A stretch of 64,000 bases of DNA from Lachnospiraceae bacterium (GCA_024695145.1 JAILIS010000047.1:80759-144758), one strand, 5' to 3'; numbered from the stretch's first letter, positions 47,157-57,503 are shown. The notes: generated by a model not told the origin, from the sequence alone. A program made the numbers and translations.

Positions 47157-48332
47157 ATGAAATACAAGAGACTCAATAACAGGGATGAGCTTTCGGCTCT
47201 CGGATTTGGTTGTATGAGATTTCCCAAAAAGGGGAACGGATTTGACCACGACGAGATAGAACGGGAGCTGAGATATGCAATAGATAACGGTGTCAATTAT
47301 TTTGACACCGCTTATCTGTATCCCGGAAATGAAGAAGCGTTCGGCAGGGCGCTTGAAAAGATCGGGGCCCGGGATAAGATCAATATAGCGACCAAGATGC
47401 CCCACTATTTTATGAAGAGTCCCGAGGACGCCGAGAAGCGTTTTAATGAACAGCTGTCAAGGCTTAGGACCGATCATGTGGATTATTATCTGATGCACAT
47501 GCTTCCTGACGTAAAATCATGGGATGCGCTTTGCTCGAGAGGGATCGACAAGTGGCTTGAGGCCAAAAGGGGTGCAGGCCTTATCAGAAGGATAGGGTTT
47601 TCATTCCACGGCTCGAGCGATCTTTTTATAAAGATCCTTCACAGTTACCACTGGGATTTTACTCAGATACAGTATAATTATCTCGACAGGACCACCCAGG
47701 CCGGAGAACGCGGGCTCAAAGAAGCTGCCGCAATGGGGATTCCCGTGATCATAATGGAGCCGCTTCGCGGCGGAAAGCTCGTGAACGGTATTCCCGATAA
47801 AGCCAGGGAGATCATAAGCTCGTCCACACCGGGATGGAGCCCGGCCGAGTTCGGACTGCGCTGGCTGTGGAACCAGCCCGAGGTGACTGTCGTATTGTCC
47901 GGAATGAATTCCATGGATATGGTAAAGGAAAACATACGGATAGCCTCGGAAACAGATGAAGGTTCTCTGACAGGCGATGATATGCGCACATATGAGAAGG
48001 TTGTCGCGGAGATCGAGAAGAAGGTCAGGGTCAGATGTACGGGCTGCGGTTATTGTATGCCCTGCCCGGCAGGGGTAGATATTCCGGGGTGTTTTAAGAC
48101 CTATAACACATCTTATCTTGAGAGTTATTTCGACGGTATACGTGAATATTTCATGTGTACGGCCATGAAGAACGAAAGATCCATGGCATCATTGTGTAAG
48201 AAGTGCGGTAAGTGCGAGAGTCACTGTCCGCAGGGAATAGAGATAAGGAATGAACTCGTAAGAGTAAAAAAGAGATTCGAAAATCCGATATTTAAACTGG
48301 TAACTTTTTTTGCACCCGGACATATTAAATAG
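47157..48332 (+). CDS. Aldo/keto reductase with C-terminal 4Fe-4S ferredoxin-type motifs
   Basis: LGFGCMRFP...FDTAYLYPGNEEAFGRAL; CTGCGYCMPCPAGVDIPGCF and CKKCGKCESHCPQGIEI. Confidence 0.93.
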   Translation: MKYKRLNNRDELSALGFGCMRFPKKGNGFDHDEIERELRYAIDNGVNYFDTAYLYPGNEEAFGRALEKIGARDKINIATKMPHYFMKSPEDAEKRFNEQLSRLRTDHVDYYLMHMLPDVKSWDALCSRGIDKWLEAKRGAGLIRRIGFSFHGSSDLFIKILHSYHWDFTQIQYNYLDRTTQAGERGLKEAAAMGIPVIIMEPLRGGKLVNGIPDKAREIISSSTPGWSPAEFGLRWLWNQPEVTVVLSGMNSMDMVKENIRIASETDEGSLTGDDMRTYEKVVAEIEKKVRVRCTGCGYCMPCPAGVDIPGCFKTYNTSYLESYFDGIREYFMCTAMKNERSMASLCKKCGKCESHCPQGIEIRNELVRVKKRFENPIFKLVTFFAPGHIK

Positions 48333-48351
48333 ATAAGAGTAGCATACACAC

Positions 48352-49224
48352 ATGAGAAGATCACTGATATTTATATGCATAATATGCCTTCTCATCCTCC
48401 CCTTAAGCGGCTGCAACGGAGAGGATCCGAACGCTGACGCCGCAGAACCTGCAGAAGCACAGGAAGAGGGCGGTGAAGAAACAAAGAGCGGTGATCCTTA
48501 TGACGATTACATCAGAAATGCTCTCGAGAACGTTAATAATGACAAAGCTCCGGAAGATAATACCGCTGAAGCTGTACCTTCTCCGCCGGCTGTTGTGACG
48601 CCTTATCCGATCGTGACACCGGAGGCTCCTACCCCCGCACCTTTTGCCGGGACGCCTGATGATACATTCTATTCTTCGGATGATTATACCGATACAAGGG
48701 ATGCGTCACCAAACGACAGTTCTTCAACGGATACAGCTTCATCAACCGGGAGCGATTCGACGACATCAACCGATGCTTCCGAAACACCCACTCCCACCCC
48801 GTATATCACACCTGATGAATTTACCGTCGGGAAGTGCTGCATCTATATCAACGGTGAAAGTGACAGTGCTTTCGGATCCGAGGTGGTGACGGCTATCAAC
48901 AAGACGAGAAAGGATCTCGGATATGATGAGCTGATCAAGAATAAGGGACTGGCCACATGCGCCGACAGAAGGACAAGGGAAGTTGCAGCACTGCGCAGCC
49001 ACCTTCGTCCCAACGGGCAGATGTACTATACTCTTGCACCGGAACATTTCAAAGCAGAGATGATCATAGTCGGCACCCAGAAAGCCGCGGCTGCTGTCGA
49101 TGCGCTTATCAAGACCGACCCCGCATCCAGATATCTCGTATTCTCGGAAAAATACAAATCTGTAGGCGCTTCAAGTTTCAAATGCAACGGTTTACAATAT
49201 ACGGTTGTCGCTTTTGGCTTGTAA
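48352..49224 (+). CDS. Lipoprotein with CAP (SCP/PR1-like) domain
   Basis: Lipobox LILPLSGC; TPTPTP spacer; VVTAINKTRKDLGYDELIKNKGLATCADRRTREVAALRSHLRPNGQMY. Confidence 0.82.
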   Translation: MRRSLIFICIICLLILPLSGCNGEDPNADAAEPAEAQEEGGEETKSGDPYDDYIRNALENVNNDKAPEDNTAEAVPSPPAVVTPYPIVTPEAPTPAPFAGTPDDTFYSSDDYTDTRDASPNDSSSTDTASSTGSDSTTSTDASETPTPTPYITPDEFTVGKCCIYINGESDSAFGSEVVTAINKTRKDLGYDELIKNKGLATCADRRTREVAALRSHLRPNGQMYYTLAPEHFKAEMIIVGTQKAAAAVDALIKTDPASRYLVFSEKYKSVGASSFKCNGLQYTVVAFGL

Positions 49225-49239
49225 AGTCGGTATTATCTC

Positions 49240-49268
49240 TTGATTTTTCCTCGTGATGATAATAAAAT
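49240..49268 (+). promoter_or_regulatory. Putative sigma-A promoter upstream of 49319 CDS
   Basis: TTGATT 49240-49245 - 17 bp - TAAAAT 49263-49268. Confidence 0.55.
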
Positions 49269-49318
49269 AAGATGATGTGTAAGCGTTATCAATCTGTTTT
49301 ATATAAAGGAGTCTTATT

Positions 49319-49984
49319 ATGCCAAGAGATTTAGATCTGGATTTTGAATTTCAGGATGAGGAGCTTCGTGAGCGTCCTGTTAGACAGTCCCGTCCGGCAC
49401 CGAGACGTGAAGGTTCGGGTCGTGGTCCGGGAAGGGGCGTTGCTCCTGCAAGGCGCAGGAAGAACGATATGACCAGCATCATAATCCTTGCTGTTGAAAT
49501 CGTTGTATTTATTGCTCTTATTGCACTGTTCTTCTTCCTGAAGGGCAAGATAGTCGATTCGGACAGTTCGGGTTCGGCACAGGCATCAGAGAGTTCGGAA
49601 GGCGGAACTTCGGACGGCGTGAATGTCGAGAGTGATGATTTTTCACTTACGTGTACGAAAGTACAGCTTGTAATGGATGCAGACAATAATACTGCAGCCG
49701 TTGTATACTTTACATTTGTCAACAAGACGCAGACACCGCTTGCCATGAGCGAAGTATTTCCTGCCAGCGTCAAGCAGAACGGTACCGAGTGTCCGGAGGA
49801 TACCAATCTTACAGATGTTCCTGTGGAAGTGGGCAATAAGGACATGCAGATCAGCGGCGGCCAGTCAGCCGAATGTGCATATGCATTCCTGCTTTCGGAT
49901 CAGACCAGTCCTTTAACACTTACTATACGCGATAACTATTCAACATTCCAGGATATCGGCTCAACGGAGATACCTATCAGCTGA
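49319..49984 (+). CDS. Membrane-anchored DUF5067/DUF4352-like protein
   Basis: Basic/proline N-terminus, single TM IIILAVEIVVFIALIALFFFL, beta-rich extracellular domain (VYFTFVNKTQTPLAMSEVFPASVKQNG). Confidence 0.6.
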   Translation: MPRDLDLDFEFQDEELRERPVRQSRPAPRREGSGRGPGRGVAPARRRKNDMTSIIILAVEIVVFIALIALFFFLKGKIVDSDSSGSAQASESSEGGTSDGVNVESDDFSLTCTKVQLVMDADNNTAAVVYFTFVNKTQTPLAMSEVFPASVKQNGTECPEDTNLTDVPVEVGNKDMQISGGQSAECAYAFLLSDQTSPLTLTIRDNYSTFQDIGSTEIPIS

Positions 49985-50008
49985 CATCCTTTAGAGCGAA
50001 TTGCCAGG

Positions 50009-50036
50009 AGTCGGGACAGTATTTGTTCCGACTTTT
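50009..50036 (+). terminator. Probable Rho-independent terminator
   Basis: AGTCGGGACA (50009-50018) - GTATT - TGTTCCGACT (50024-50033), one G-U pair, then T-rich. Confidence 0.65.
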
Positions 50037-50082
50037 GCTTTATGCAGGGCAGGCTCGCCGTTTTATTTGAAAGGTCATATAA

Positions 50083-51441
50083 ATGAAGATAATAATAGTC
50101 GGATGCGGAAAAGTCGGATCCACTCTGGCGGAGCATCTCGTCCAGGAAGGACATGAGATCACCATAATCGACAGACAATGGGAGAAGCTGAAATATCTGT
50201 CGGAAAGGATAGATGTCCTTGGAGTCGAAGGTAACGGAGCAAGTATATCCACACAGAGGGAAGCCGGAGTGCAAAGCTCGGATATACTGATCGCCACAAC
50301 CAATTCGGACGAGCTGAATCTTTTGTGCTGTCTGATCGCCAAGAAAGCCGGAAACTGTCAGACCATAGCCAGGATAAGGGATCCCGAATACTACAATGAG
50401 ATGCGCTATATAAGGGACGAACTCAATCTTTCAATGGTCATCAATCCCGAGCAGGCGGCAGCATCCGAGGTTGCGAGGATCATCAAGTTCCCGTCCGCCA
50501 TGAAGGTTGACATGTTTTCGAGAAGCCGTGTGGAACTGATCAAGATCGGCATTCCCGAGGGATCAAAGCTTGACGGCATGAAGCTTACGGAGATGGAGAG
50601 CAGGCTTCACTGCAAAGTTCTTATCTGTATAGTGGAACGCGGCGATCAGCTTCTGATCCCCCACGGTGATTTTGCCCTTCGTGCGGGAGATTTCGTATCT
50701 TTTATAGCCCCGCACTCCGTGGCTCTTGCTTTCTTCAAGGCGAGCGGCGCTATCGTTACGAACACGGTCAAATCCATAATCCTGATCGGAGGGGGTAAGC
50801 TCAGCTATTATGTTGCAAAGCTCCTTGAAGATACAAAGATCGGGGTCAAGATAATAGAACAGGATTTTGCTAAATGCCAGCAGCTTTCGGAAATGCTTCC
50901 GCAGGCTGTGATAATAAACGGTGACGGCACGGAAAAAGAGCTTCTCGATGAGGAAGGTATAAGCGTGGTGGATGCCGTAGGGAATTTTACCGGAATAGAT
51001 GAAGAGAACATCCTGCTGTCCCTTTATGAGAAGGGGATCAGCAAGGCAAAGCTTCTGACCAAGATAAACAGGATTACTTTTGAGGAGATAATAGCTGGCC
51101 TTGATATCGGCAGCATCATCAATCCCAACAGCATTACGAGTGACAATATCGTAAGGTTTGTCCGTGCCCTTAACAACAGTATGGGCAGTAATGTCGAGAC
51201 TCTTTACAAGATCGCCCAGGGCAGGGCGGAAGCTCTTGAGTTCAGGGTGAGGGATGAAGGAAGAATTGTCGGCAAGCCGCTTATGGAACTCCGCCTGAAG
51301 CCGGGTATCATTATCGCCTGCATCACCAAAGGAAATAAAGTAGAGATCCCCAACGGTCACAGCGTGATCGAAAAGGACGATCTTGTGGTAGTAGTCAGCA
51401 TAGAACGCGGGCTTAACGATCTGGAGGATATTCTCGCATGA
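50083..51441 (+). CDS. trkA: Trk potassium uptake protein TrkA
   Basis: MKIIIVGCGKVGSTLAEHLVQEGHEITIID; second RCK-N SIILIGGGKLSYYVAKLLE; TrkA-C domains. Confidence 0.95.
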   Translation: MKIIIVGCGKVGSTLAEHLVQEGHEITIIDRQWEKLKYLSERIDVLGVEGNGASISTQREAGVQSSDILIATTNSDELNLLCCLIAKKAGNCQTIARIRDPEYYNEMRYIRDELNLSMVINPEQAAASEVARIIKFPSAMKVDMFSRSRVELIKIGIPEGSKLDGMKLTEMESRLHCKVLICIVERGDQLLIPHGDFALRAGDFVSFIAPHSVALAFFKASGAIVTNTVKSIILIGGGKLSYYVAKLLEDTKIGVKIIEQDFAKCQQLSEMLPQAVIINGDGTEKELLDEEGISVVDAVGNFTGIDEENILLSLYEKGISKAKLLTKINRITFEEIIAGLDIGSIINPNSITSDNIVRFVRALNNSMGSNVETLYKIAQGRAEALEFRVRDEGRIVGKPLMELRLKPGIIIACITKGNKVEIPNGHSVIEKDDLVVVVSIERGLNDLEDILA

Positions 51442-52880
51442 ATAAAAGAATGGTGGCTTTTTTCGTCGGCTACGTCCTTCGGATAGAAGCGGTACTGATG
51501 CTGCTTCCCACGATCGTTTCCGTAATATATCATGAAAAGGAATGGATGGTTCTTGCGGCAACGGCAGTGGCCGTTTTCGTGACAGGGTATCTGCTCAGCT
51601 TCAAAAAGCCTTCAAACATGTCATTTTATATGCGGGAGGGCATTACTTCCGTTGCACTCGGGTGGATATTCATGTCCATTTTCGGAGCTCTTCCCATCCT
51701 TATAGCTGTGCCGCATGTCGGATTTACCGATGCGCTTTTCGAGACTATTTCCGGTTTTACCACAACGGGAGCGAGTATTCTGCATGAGGTTGAATCCCTG
51801 CCGAAGGGTATCCTCTTCTGGAGGAGCTTTACCCACTGGGTGGGAGGCATGGGTGTTCTTGTATTCATGCTTGCGATCCTGCCTGAGACTGCAGGGGATA
51901 ATATATATCTGATGAGGGCGGAAAGTCCCGGCCCCTCCGTGGGAAAGCTTGTCCCCAAGGTAAAGTCCACTGCCAAGATACTGTATGAGATCTATATAGC
52001 GATCACTCTGACCGAGATCATTTCGCTTGTTCTTGCCGGTATGCCGTTGTATCATGCGATGGTCATATCTTTCGGTACGGTCGGTACCGGAGGATTTGCC
52101 GTGACCAATGCCGGATGTGCCGTATACACACATCTGCAACAGAGCATAATAACGGTATTCATGATCATGTGCGGAGCGAACTTTAACATATATTTCCTCG
52201 TGATCGCAAGGAAGTTCAAGGAAGCTTTCAGATCAGAGGAGATAATCGCTTATCTGTCCATTTATTTTTTCGCGACGGCCTGTGTCGCCATAAATGTCGG
52301 CAATATGTTCGGCAATCACATGGAAGCCATACATCACGGCCTGTTCAATGTTGCATCGGTAATGACCACAACGGGATTTTCCACAACGGATTTTAATCTG
52401 TGGCCCAACTTTTCGAAGAGTATGCTGCTTGTGATGATGTTCATAGGCGGTTGCGCGGGTTCCACGGCGGGCGGCATAAAAGTCAGCCGTATAGTCATAG
52501 GCTTCAAGACCATCCTCAAGGAACTCGAACATCTTGTCCATCCCAGAAGCGTAAAGATACTAAAGTTTGAAGGCAAACCGATAGAGCATGCGGTTCTTCG
52601 TGGAATAAACGTTTATTTCCTGACGTATTTCACCGTATTTGCATGTTCGGTCCTGCTGGTGGCCCTTGACGGCAAGGATTTCACCACTACCGTGACAGCG
52701 GTGATCGCAACTTTCAACAACATCGGCCCGGGCCTTGAAATGGTAGGACCTACCGCAAACTTTGCCCATTTTTCGCCGTTTGCCAAATATGTCCTCATGT
52801 TTGACATGCTGGCCGGCCGCCTGGAACTGTTCCCGATGCTGCTTATCTTTTTACCGATGACTTGGAGAAGGCAAAGGTAG
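51438..52880 (+). CDS. trkH: Trk/Ktr potassium uptake transmembrane subunit TrkH
   Basis: FETISGFTTTGASIL...GTVGTGGFAVTNAG...VASVMTTTGFSTTDF...IGGCAGSTAGGIKVSR. Confidence 0.95.
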   Translation: MNKRMVAFFVGYVLRIEAVLMLLPTIVSVIYHEKEWMVLAATAVAVFVTGYLLSFKKPSNMSFYMREGITSVALGWIFMSIFGALPILIAVPHVGFTDALFETISGFTTTGASILHEVESLPKGILFWRSFTHWVGGMGVLVFMLAILPETAGDNIYLMRAESPGPSVGKLVPKVKSTAKILYEIYIAITLTEIISLVLAGMPLYHAMVISFGTVGTGGFAVTNAGCAVYTHLQQSIITVFMIMCGANFNIYFLVIARKFKEAFRSEEIIAYLSIYFFATACVAINVGNMFGNHMEAIHHGLFNVASVMTTTGFSTTDFNLWPNFSKSMLLVMMFIGGCAGSTAGGIKVSRIVIGFKTILKELEHLVHPRSVKILKFEGKPIEHAVLRGINVYFLTYFTVFACSVLLVALDGKDFTTTVTAVIATFNNIGPGLEMVGPTANFAHFSPFAKYVLMFDMLAGRLELFPMLLIFLPMTWRRQR

Positions 52881-53045
52881 GAAGGAGGGGCCCGTTTCAC
52901 GAAGTGAAATGGGAAGATGCCTTCCTACACGTGGAGCGCCATTCGCCGAGGAACGAGGCGAATTCAGGATGGCGCGACACTCCTTAGCAAATGGGCGAGC
53001 GACCTTGTTCATTAGGCGAATTCAGGATGGCGCGACACACTTTTT
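52877..53045. repeat. Structured intergenic element with nested inverted repeats and an exact 25-bp direct repeat
   Basis: IR GTAGGAAGG 52877-52885 / CCTTCCTAC 52920-52928 enclosing CCCGTTTCAC-GAA-GTGAAATGGG 52891-52913; IR GCGCCATTCGCC 52936-52947 versus GGCGAAT(tcagg)ATGGCGC 52957-52975; DR AGGCGAATTCAGGATGGCGCGACAC at 52956-52980 and 53014-53038. Confidence 0.8.
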
Positions 53046-53078
53046 TACACATATAGTAACTGAAAAAAGGAGACAACC

Positions 53079-54839
53079 ATGACACAATCAAGAACCCACA
53101 ACTGCAACGAACTGCGTATCGACAACGTCGGTGAGAGAGTCACTCTTGTCGGCTGGTACGATAATATGCGAAAGGTAAGCAAAAACCTGGGCTTTCTGAT
53201 CCTTCGTGACTTTTACGGTATGACACAGGCTGTTATAGAGACGGAAGAGATGATGGATGCTCTTTCCGGCATCAACAATGAGTCCACCATATCGATAACC
53301 GGTATGGTAAGAGAGCGCTCCAACAAGAATCCGAACATTGCAACCGGAGATATCGAGGTTGTTCCCGACAGTATAGAAGTCCTTGGAAAATGTATCTACA
53401 ATGAGCTTCCGTTTGAGATATCACGCTCCCGTGAAGCCGATGAAGCTGTAAGGCTCAAATACAGGTATCTCGATCTGCGAAATCCCGAGGTCCGGGACAA
53501 CATCACGCTCAGGAGCAGGATCGTGGCGGATCTTCGAAAGAGCATGATAGAGCATGATTTTCTCGAGATAACGACACCGATACTTACGTGCTCTTCTCCG
53601 GAAGGCGCAAGGGATTATCTTGTACCGTCAAGAAATCACCCCGGCAAGTTTTATGCTCTGCCGCAGGCCCCGCAGCAGTTCAAACAGATACTCATGGCAA
53701 GCGGGTTCGACAGATATTTTCAGATAGCTCCGTGCTTTCGTGACGAGGATGCCAGAGCCGACAGATCACCGGGTGAGTTTTATCAGCTTGATATGGAGAT
53801 GGCGTTTGCCGATCAGGAGGATGTGTTTACGGTAATAGAAGATGTCCTGCCTCCCGTATTTTCAAAATACGGCATATATCATACGGCATCATCCGCTCCT
53901 TTTAAGAGGATCTCGTACAGGGATGCCATGGAAACATATGGCACGGACAAGCCGGATCTTCGTATAGACTTAACGCTCACTGATGTTTCGGATCTTATGC
54001 AAAATACCGGTTTTGCACCTTTTGAGGGGCAGACGGTTGAGGCAATTGCGGTAGACGGCTTTAATGCTTCCCGTAAGGTCATAGACAAGATAATGGCAGA
54101 GACCGAGGTCATCAGCGGCCAGAAAGGATACTGGTTCAGGATCGATGAGAACGGTGAGATCATCGGCGGTATAGCGAAATTCTTACAGGATAAAAAGGAT
54201 GAAGTTATCGGAAAGCTTTCACTGAAGCCGGGTGATTTTGTGGGTCTGACCGCAGGTAAACGCGCGGATGCACTTAAAGGAGCCGGAGTATTAAGAAAAC
54301 TTCTCGGAAATGCCGCGGAAGGACATATGAAAAAAGATTGTTACGAGTTCTGCTGGATAGTTGATTTTCCCATGTATGAGATCGGCGAGGAGTCGGGAGA
54401 GCTCGAGTTCTGTCATAATCCTTTCTCCATGCCGCAGGGCGGTATGAAAGCGCTTGAAAATGAGGATCCGCTGTCCATACTCGCATATCAGTATGATCTC
54501 GTCTGCAACGGAGTGGAGCTTTCATCGGGCGCTGTCAGAAATCATGATCCCGAGATCATGGTAAAGGCATTTTCGCTTGTTGGCCTCGGAGAAGAGGATG
54601 TCAAGGCCAAGTTCCCGGCAATGTACAATGCGTTTTGTTACGGAGCACCCCCTCATGCCGGCATAGCACCGGGCGTTGACAGGATGATAATGCTTATTGC
54701 AGGACAGGAGAGCATCAGGGAGATCATACCGTTCCCTATGAACAAGACTGCGATGGACGTTATGATGGGTGCACCGGCGCCTGTCGACAAAAAGCAGCTT
54801 GACGAGGTACATATAGCGATCATCGAATCCGAAGAATGA
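53079..54839 (+). CDS. aspS: Aspartate--tRNA ligase
   Basis: VTLVGWYDNMRKVSKNLGFLILRDFYG; FRDEDARADRSPGEFYQLDMEMAF; C-terminal GAPPHAGIAPGVDRMIMLIAG. Confidence 0.96.
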   Translation: MTQSRTHNCNELRIDNVGERVTLVGWYDNMRKVSKNLGFLILRDFYGMTQAVIETEEMMDALSGINNESTISITGMVRERSNKNPNIATGDIEVVPDSIEVLGKCIYNELPFEISRSREADEAVRLKYRYLDLRNPEVRDNITLRSRIVADLRKSMIEHDFLEITTPILTCSSPEGARDYLVPSRNHPGKFYALPQAPQQFKQILMASGFDRYFQIAPCFRDEDARADRSPGEFYQLDMEMAFADQEDVFTVIEDVLPPVFSKYGIYHTASSAPFKRISYRDAMETYGTDKPDLRIDLTLTDVSDLMQNTGFAPFEGQTVEAIAVDGFNASRKVIDKIMAETEVISGQKGYWFRIDENGEIIGGIAKFLQDKKDEVIGKLSLKPGDFVGLTAGKRADALKGAGVLRKLLGNAAEGHMKKDCYEFCWIVDFPMYEIGEESGELEFCHNPFSMPQGGMKALENEDPLSILAYQYDLVCNGVELSSGAVRNHDPEIMVKAFSLVGLGEEDVKAKFPAMYNAFCYGAPPHAGIAPGVDRMIMLIAGQESIREIIPFPMNKTAMDVMMGAPAPVDKKQLDEVHIAIIESEE

Positions 54840-54973
54840 TAATCATTTATTAATGATCTTTTAATCTTGCATAAAAGACCGTTTAAGAACTTTTCTGTAT
54901 ATTGTTCATTGTTCGAGCGAACGAAGACGTGCCGAAAAGGCGTAACAGTATATTATGAAAGGTTGGTAGGAGA

Positions 54974-55480
54974 ATGGATACTTTTGAAAAGGTTGAAAAG
55001 TTAAGAGAGAAGGCAGATGTTTCTTTTGAGGAGGCCAAGGCGGCACTTGAAGAGGCCGGCGGTGATCTTCTGGATGCAATGATCATCCTTGAGAAGCAGG
55101 GAAAGGCCGATCCTAAAAAGGAAAGCTACAGAACAGACGAGTCAGCCGAGCTTCTGGTTGTCGATCAGCCCGAGGAGAATAAGGAAAAGAAGCACGGAAA
55201 CGCGTTTACGGATAAGGTCAAAGCGCTCTGGCATAAATCATGCGAAAACTATTTCGTTGTGGAGCGCAATGACGAGGTCATAGTCAACATTCCCATATGG
55301 GTGTTCATCCTGATCCTTCTGTGCACATGGCATGTGATGGTGGTAGCGATGATAATCGCACTCTTTGTAGGATGCAGATACAGCTTCAAGGGTGCCGATG
55401 AGATGAAACTGGCCAATGATGTATGCGAAAAGGCTACCGAGGCAGCCGAGAAGGTTAAGGAAGAGTACAACAAGCTGTAA
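54974..55480 (+). CDS. DUF4342/UBA-like domain membrane protein
   Basis: FEKVEKLREKADVSFEEAKAALEEAGGDLLDAMIILEKQGK plus WVFILILLCTWHVMVVAMIIALFVGCRYSF. Confidence 0.82.
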   Translation: MDTFEKVEKLREKADVSFEEAKAALEEAGGDLLDAMIILEKQGKADPKKESYRTDESAELLVVDQPEENKEKKHGNAFTDKVKALWHKSCENYFVVERNDEVIVNIPIWVFILILLCTWHVMVVAMIIALFVGCRYSFKGADEMKLANDVCEKATEAAEKVKEEYNKL

Positions 55481-55492
55481 AAGGAATCGGAT

Positions 55493-56218
55493 ATGGCACA
55501 CATACTGATCGTAGAAGACGAAGAAAAACTTGCAAGATTCGTGGAGCTTGAGCTTTTGCACGAAGGATATGAGGTCACGAAGAGCGGTGACGGGCGCGAA
55601 GCCCTGGAGCTTGCCACAGATAATTCATATGATCTGATACTTCTTGATATTATGCTTCCGGGCCTTAACGGCCTGGAAGTATTAAGAAGGCTCGGAAGGA
55701 GTCATCCGACGCCTGTGATACTGCTTACCGCAAGGGATGCGGTCATGGATAAGGTTTCGGGACTTGATGCGGGAGCGGTTGATTACATCACCAAGCCGTT
55801 TGCCATAGAAGAGCTTCTGGCCCGTGTCAGAGTGGCTTTAAAGCTTCATCCTGTCAGCGATACCGCCTCCGGTTCAAATAATACGGCATACGGAGACAGT
55901 ACATCCGATGCACAGAACGGCGTTTACAGGTGGAAAGCCCTTATGCTTGATGAAAAAAAGCACCGCGTCACATATGACGGTAAGGAGATAACGCTTACCA
56001 ACAGGGAGTTTGAGATGCTCAAAGTCTTCCTTACAAATCAGGATATAGTTCTTACAAGGGATACACTTCTGGAAAGAGTATGCGGATATGATTATGTCGG
56101 TGAAACGAATATTGTGGACGTATATGTGAGGTACCTGCGATCAAAAATAGATGAGGCCTTTGATATCAGGATGATCGAGACGGTCAGAGGTGTAGGTTAT
56201 GTCATCAAATCAGAATAA
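55493..56218 (+). CDS. OmpR/PhoB-family response regulator
   Basis: ILIVEDEEKLARFVELELLHEGYEV...LILLDIMLPGLNGLEVLR...ILLTARD; winged-helix C-terminus. Confidence 0.95.
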   Translation: MAHILIVEDEEKLARFVELELLHEGYEVTKSGDGREALELATDNSYDLILLDIMLPGLNGLEVLRRLGRSHPTPVILLTARDAVMDKVSGLDAGAVDYITKPFAIEELLARVRVALKLHPVSDTASGSNNTAYGDSTSDAQNGVYRWKALMLDEKKHRVTYDGKEITLTNREFEMLKVFLTNQDIVLTRDTLLERVCGYDYVGETNIVDVYVRYLRSKIDEAFDIRMIETVRGVGYVIKSE

Positions 56219-57503
56219 CAATGTTAAAGGGCGGGTGTCATCCATAAGACACCGACTGGCGGGTCAGCGCGTCAGGATGAAGATAGGTATGCATTTCGCC
56301 CACTATCTCTTTTTACTCATTATAATGTCGCTCGTCTGGCTTGCGGCGAGGGAATATATGGCAGATACGACGGTTCCTTTTGTTGACAGGAGCCGTACCA
56401 TCACGCTCGCGCCGCCTGTCGGTACGATCGATACCGCGGGCCGGTTCATGCAGGTTCTTCGGACTTTGCGTTACACGGTAACTGCAGATACCGGCAGGAT
56501 CCTCGTAAACGAGATGATCTTTGCCCCGGCGGTTATAATCTTTACTTTTTGCACGGGACTTTTCGTGCTGGAATTTCTGTTTGATCTTATTTCGTACTCG
56601 GGAGAGATGCGCCGCATCAAAAAGATGTTCAGGCCTCTTGACGAGATGGCATCCATGGTTGAAGAACTGTCCCGTATCGAGCTTTCCGAGGACAAGTATC
56701 ATCTGATAGAAGAAAAGATCACAAGCCTTGAACCTTCCGAGGAAGCAAAGCTTTCATTCGGCGATGAGGATCTTAAAGGTATCGAGCGCGCAATGAATTC
56801 TCTGCTTACCCGTATACGCGAATCCAACCGGCAGCAGGCACGCTTCGTAAATGACGCATCACATGAGCTTCGCACACCTATCGCGGTGATAGAGGGCTAT
56901 GCCAACATGCTTGCCAGATGGGGACGTGAGGATGAGAAGGTGCTCGATGAGTCGATAACCGCCATTCAGAATGAGTCTTCACATATGAAACATCTGGTGG
57001 AACAGCTTCTGTTCCTTGCCCGCGGAGATGCGGGGAGGACCGCACTTAACCCGGAGCGCGTAAATGTGTGTGAGATGATGGAATCGGTCTATGAAGAATC
57101 CCTGATGATCGATGAGAACCATATATACAAGTATTCCCATCCTATTGACGATATATTCGTTATGGCTGACGAGGGTCTCCTTAAGCAGGCTGTGAGGATA
57201 CTTATCGATAATTCGGCTAAATATACAAAGCCCAGAGACGAGATAATGCTGTCGGTCGGCTATACCGAAAACGGTCGTATATACATCCAGGTGCAGGACA
57301 CCGGTATCGGTATGAAGGAAGCGGATGTTGAGCATATGTTCGAGAGATTCTACCGCTCCGATGAAGCCAGAAGCTACGGCGGAACAGGCCTGGGCCTTTC
57401 AATCGCCAAATGGATCGTTGACAGACACAACGGCTATTTTGAGATCACTTCGAGAGAAGATCTCGGGACAAGGATAAAGATTGTTCTGGATAAGTGTGAT
57501 TGA
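56199..57503 (+). CDS. Sensor histidine kinase
   Basis: Two TMs; H-box FVNDASHELRTPIAVIEGYANML; N/G boxes IDNSAKYTKP, DTGIGM, GGTGLGLSIAKWIVD. Confidence 0.95.
   Translation: MSSNQNNNVKGRVSSIRHRLAGQRVRMKIGMHFAHYLFLLIIMSLVWLAAREYMADTTVPFVDRSRTITLAPPVGTIDTAGRFMQVLRTLRYTVTADTGRILVNEMIFAPAVIIFTFCTGLFVLEFLFDLISYSGEMRRIKKMFRPLDEMASMVEELSRIELSEDKYHLIEEKITSLEPSEEAKLSFGDEDLKGIERAMNSLLTRIRESNRQQARFVNDASHELRTPIAVIEGYANMLARWGREDEKVLDESITAIQNESSHMKHLVEQLLFLARGDAGRTALNPERVNVCEMMESVYEESLMIDENHIYKYSHPIDDIFVMADEGLLKQAVRILIDNSAKYTKPRDEIMLSVGYTENGRIYIQVQDTGIGMKEADVEHMFERFYRSDEARSYGGTGLGLSIAKWIVDRHNGYFEITSREDLGTRIKIVLDKCD

Noticed and set aside
50563-51561. 332-aa minus-strand ORF opposite trkA
   Set aside because: Overlaps well-supported trkA/trkH coding sequence; shadow ORF
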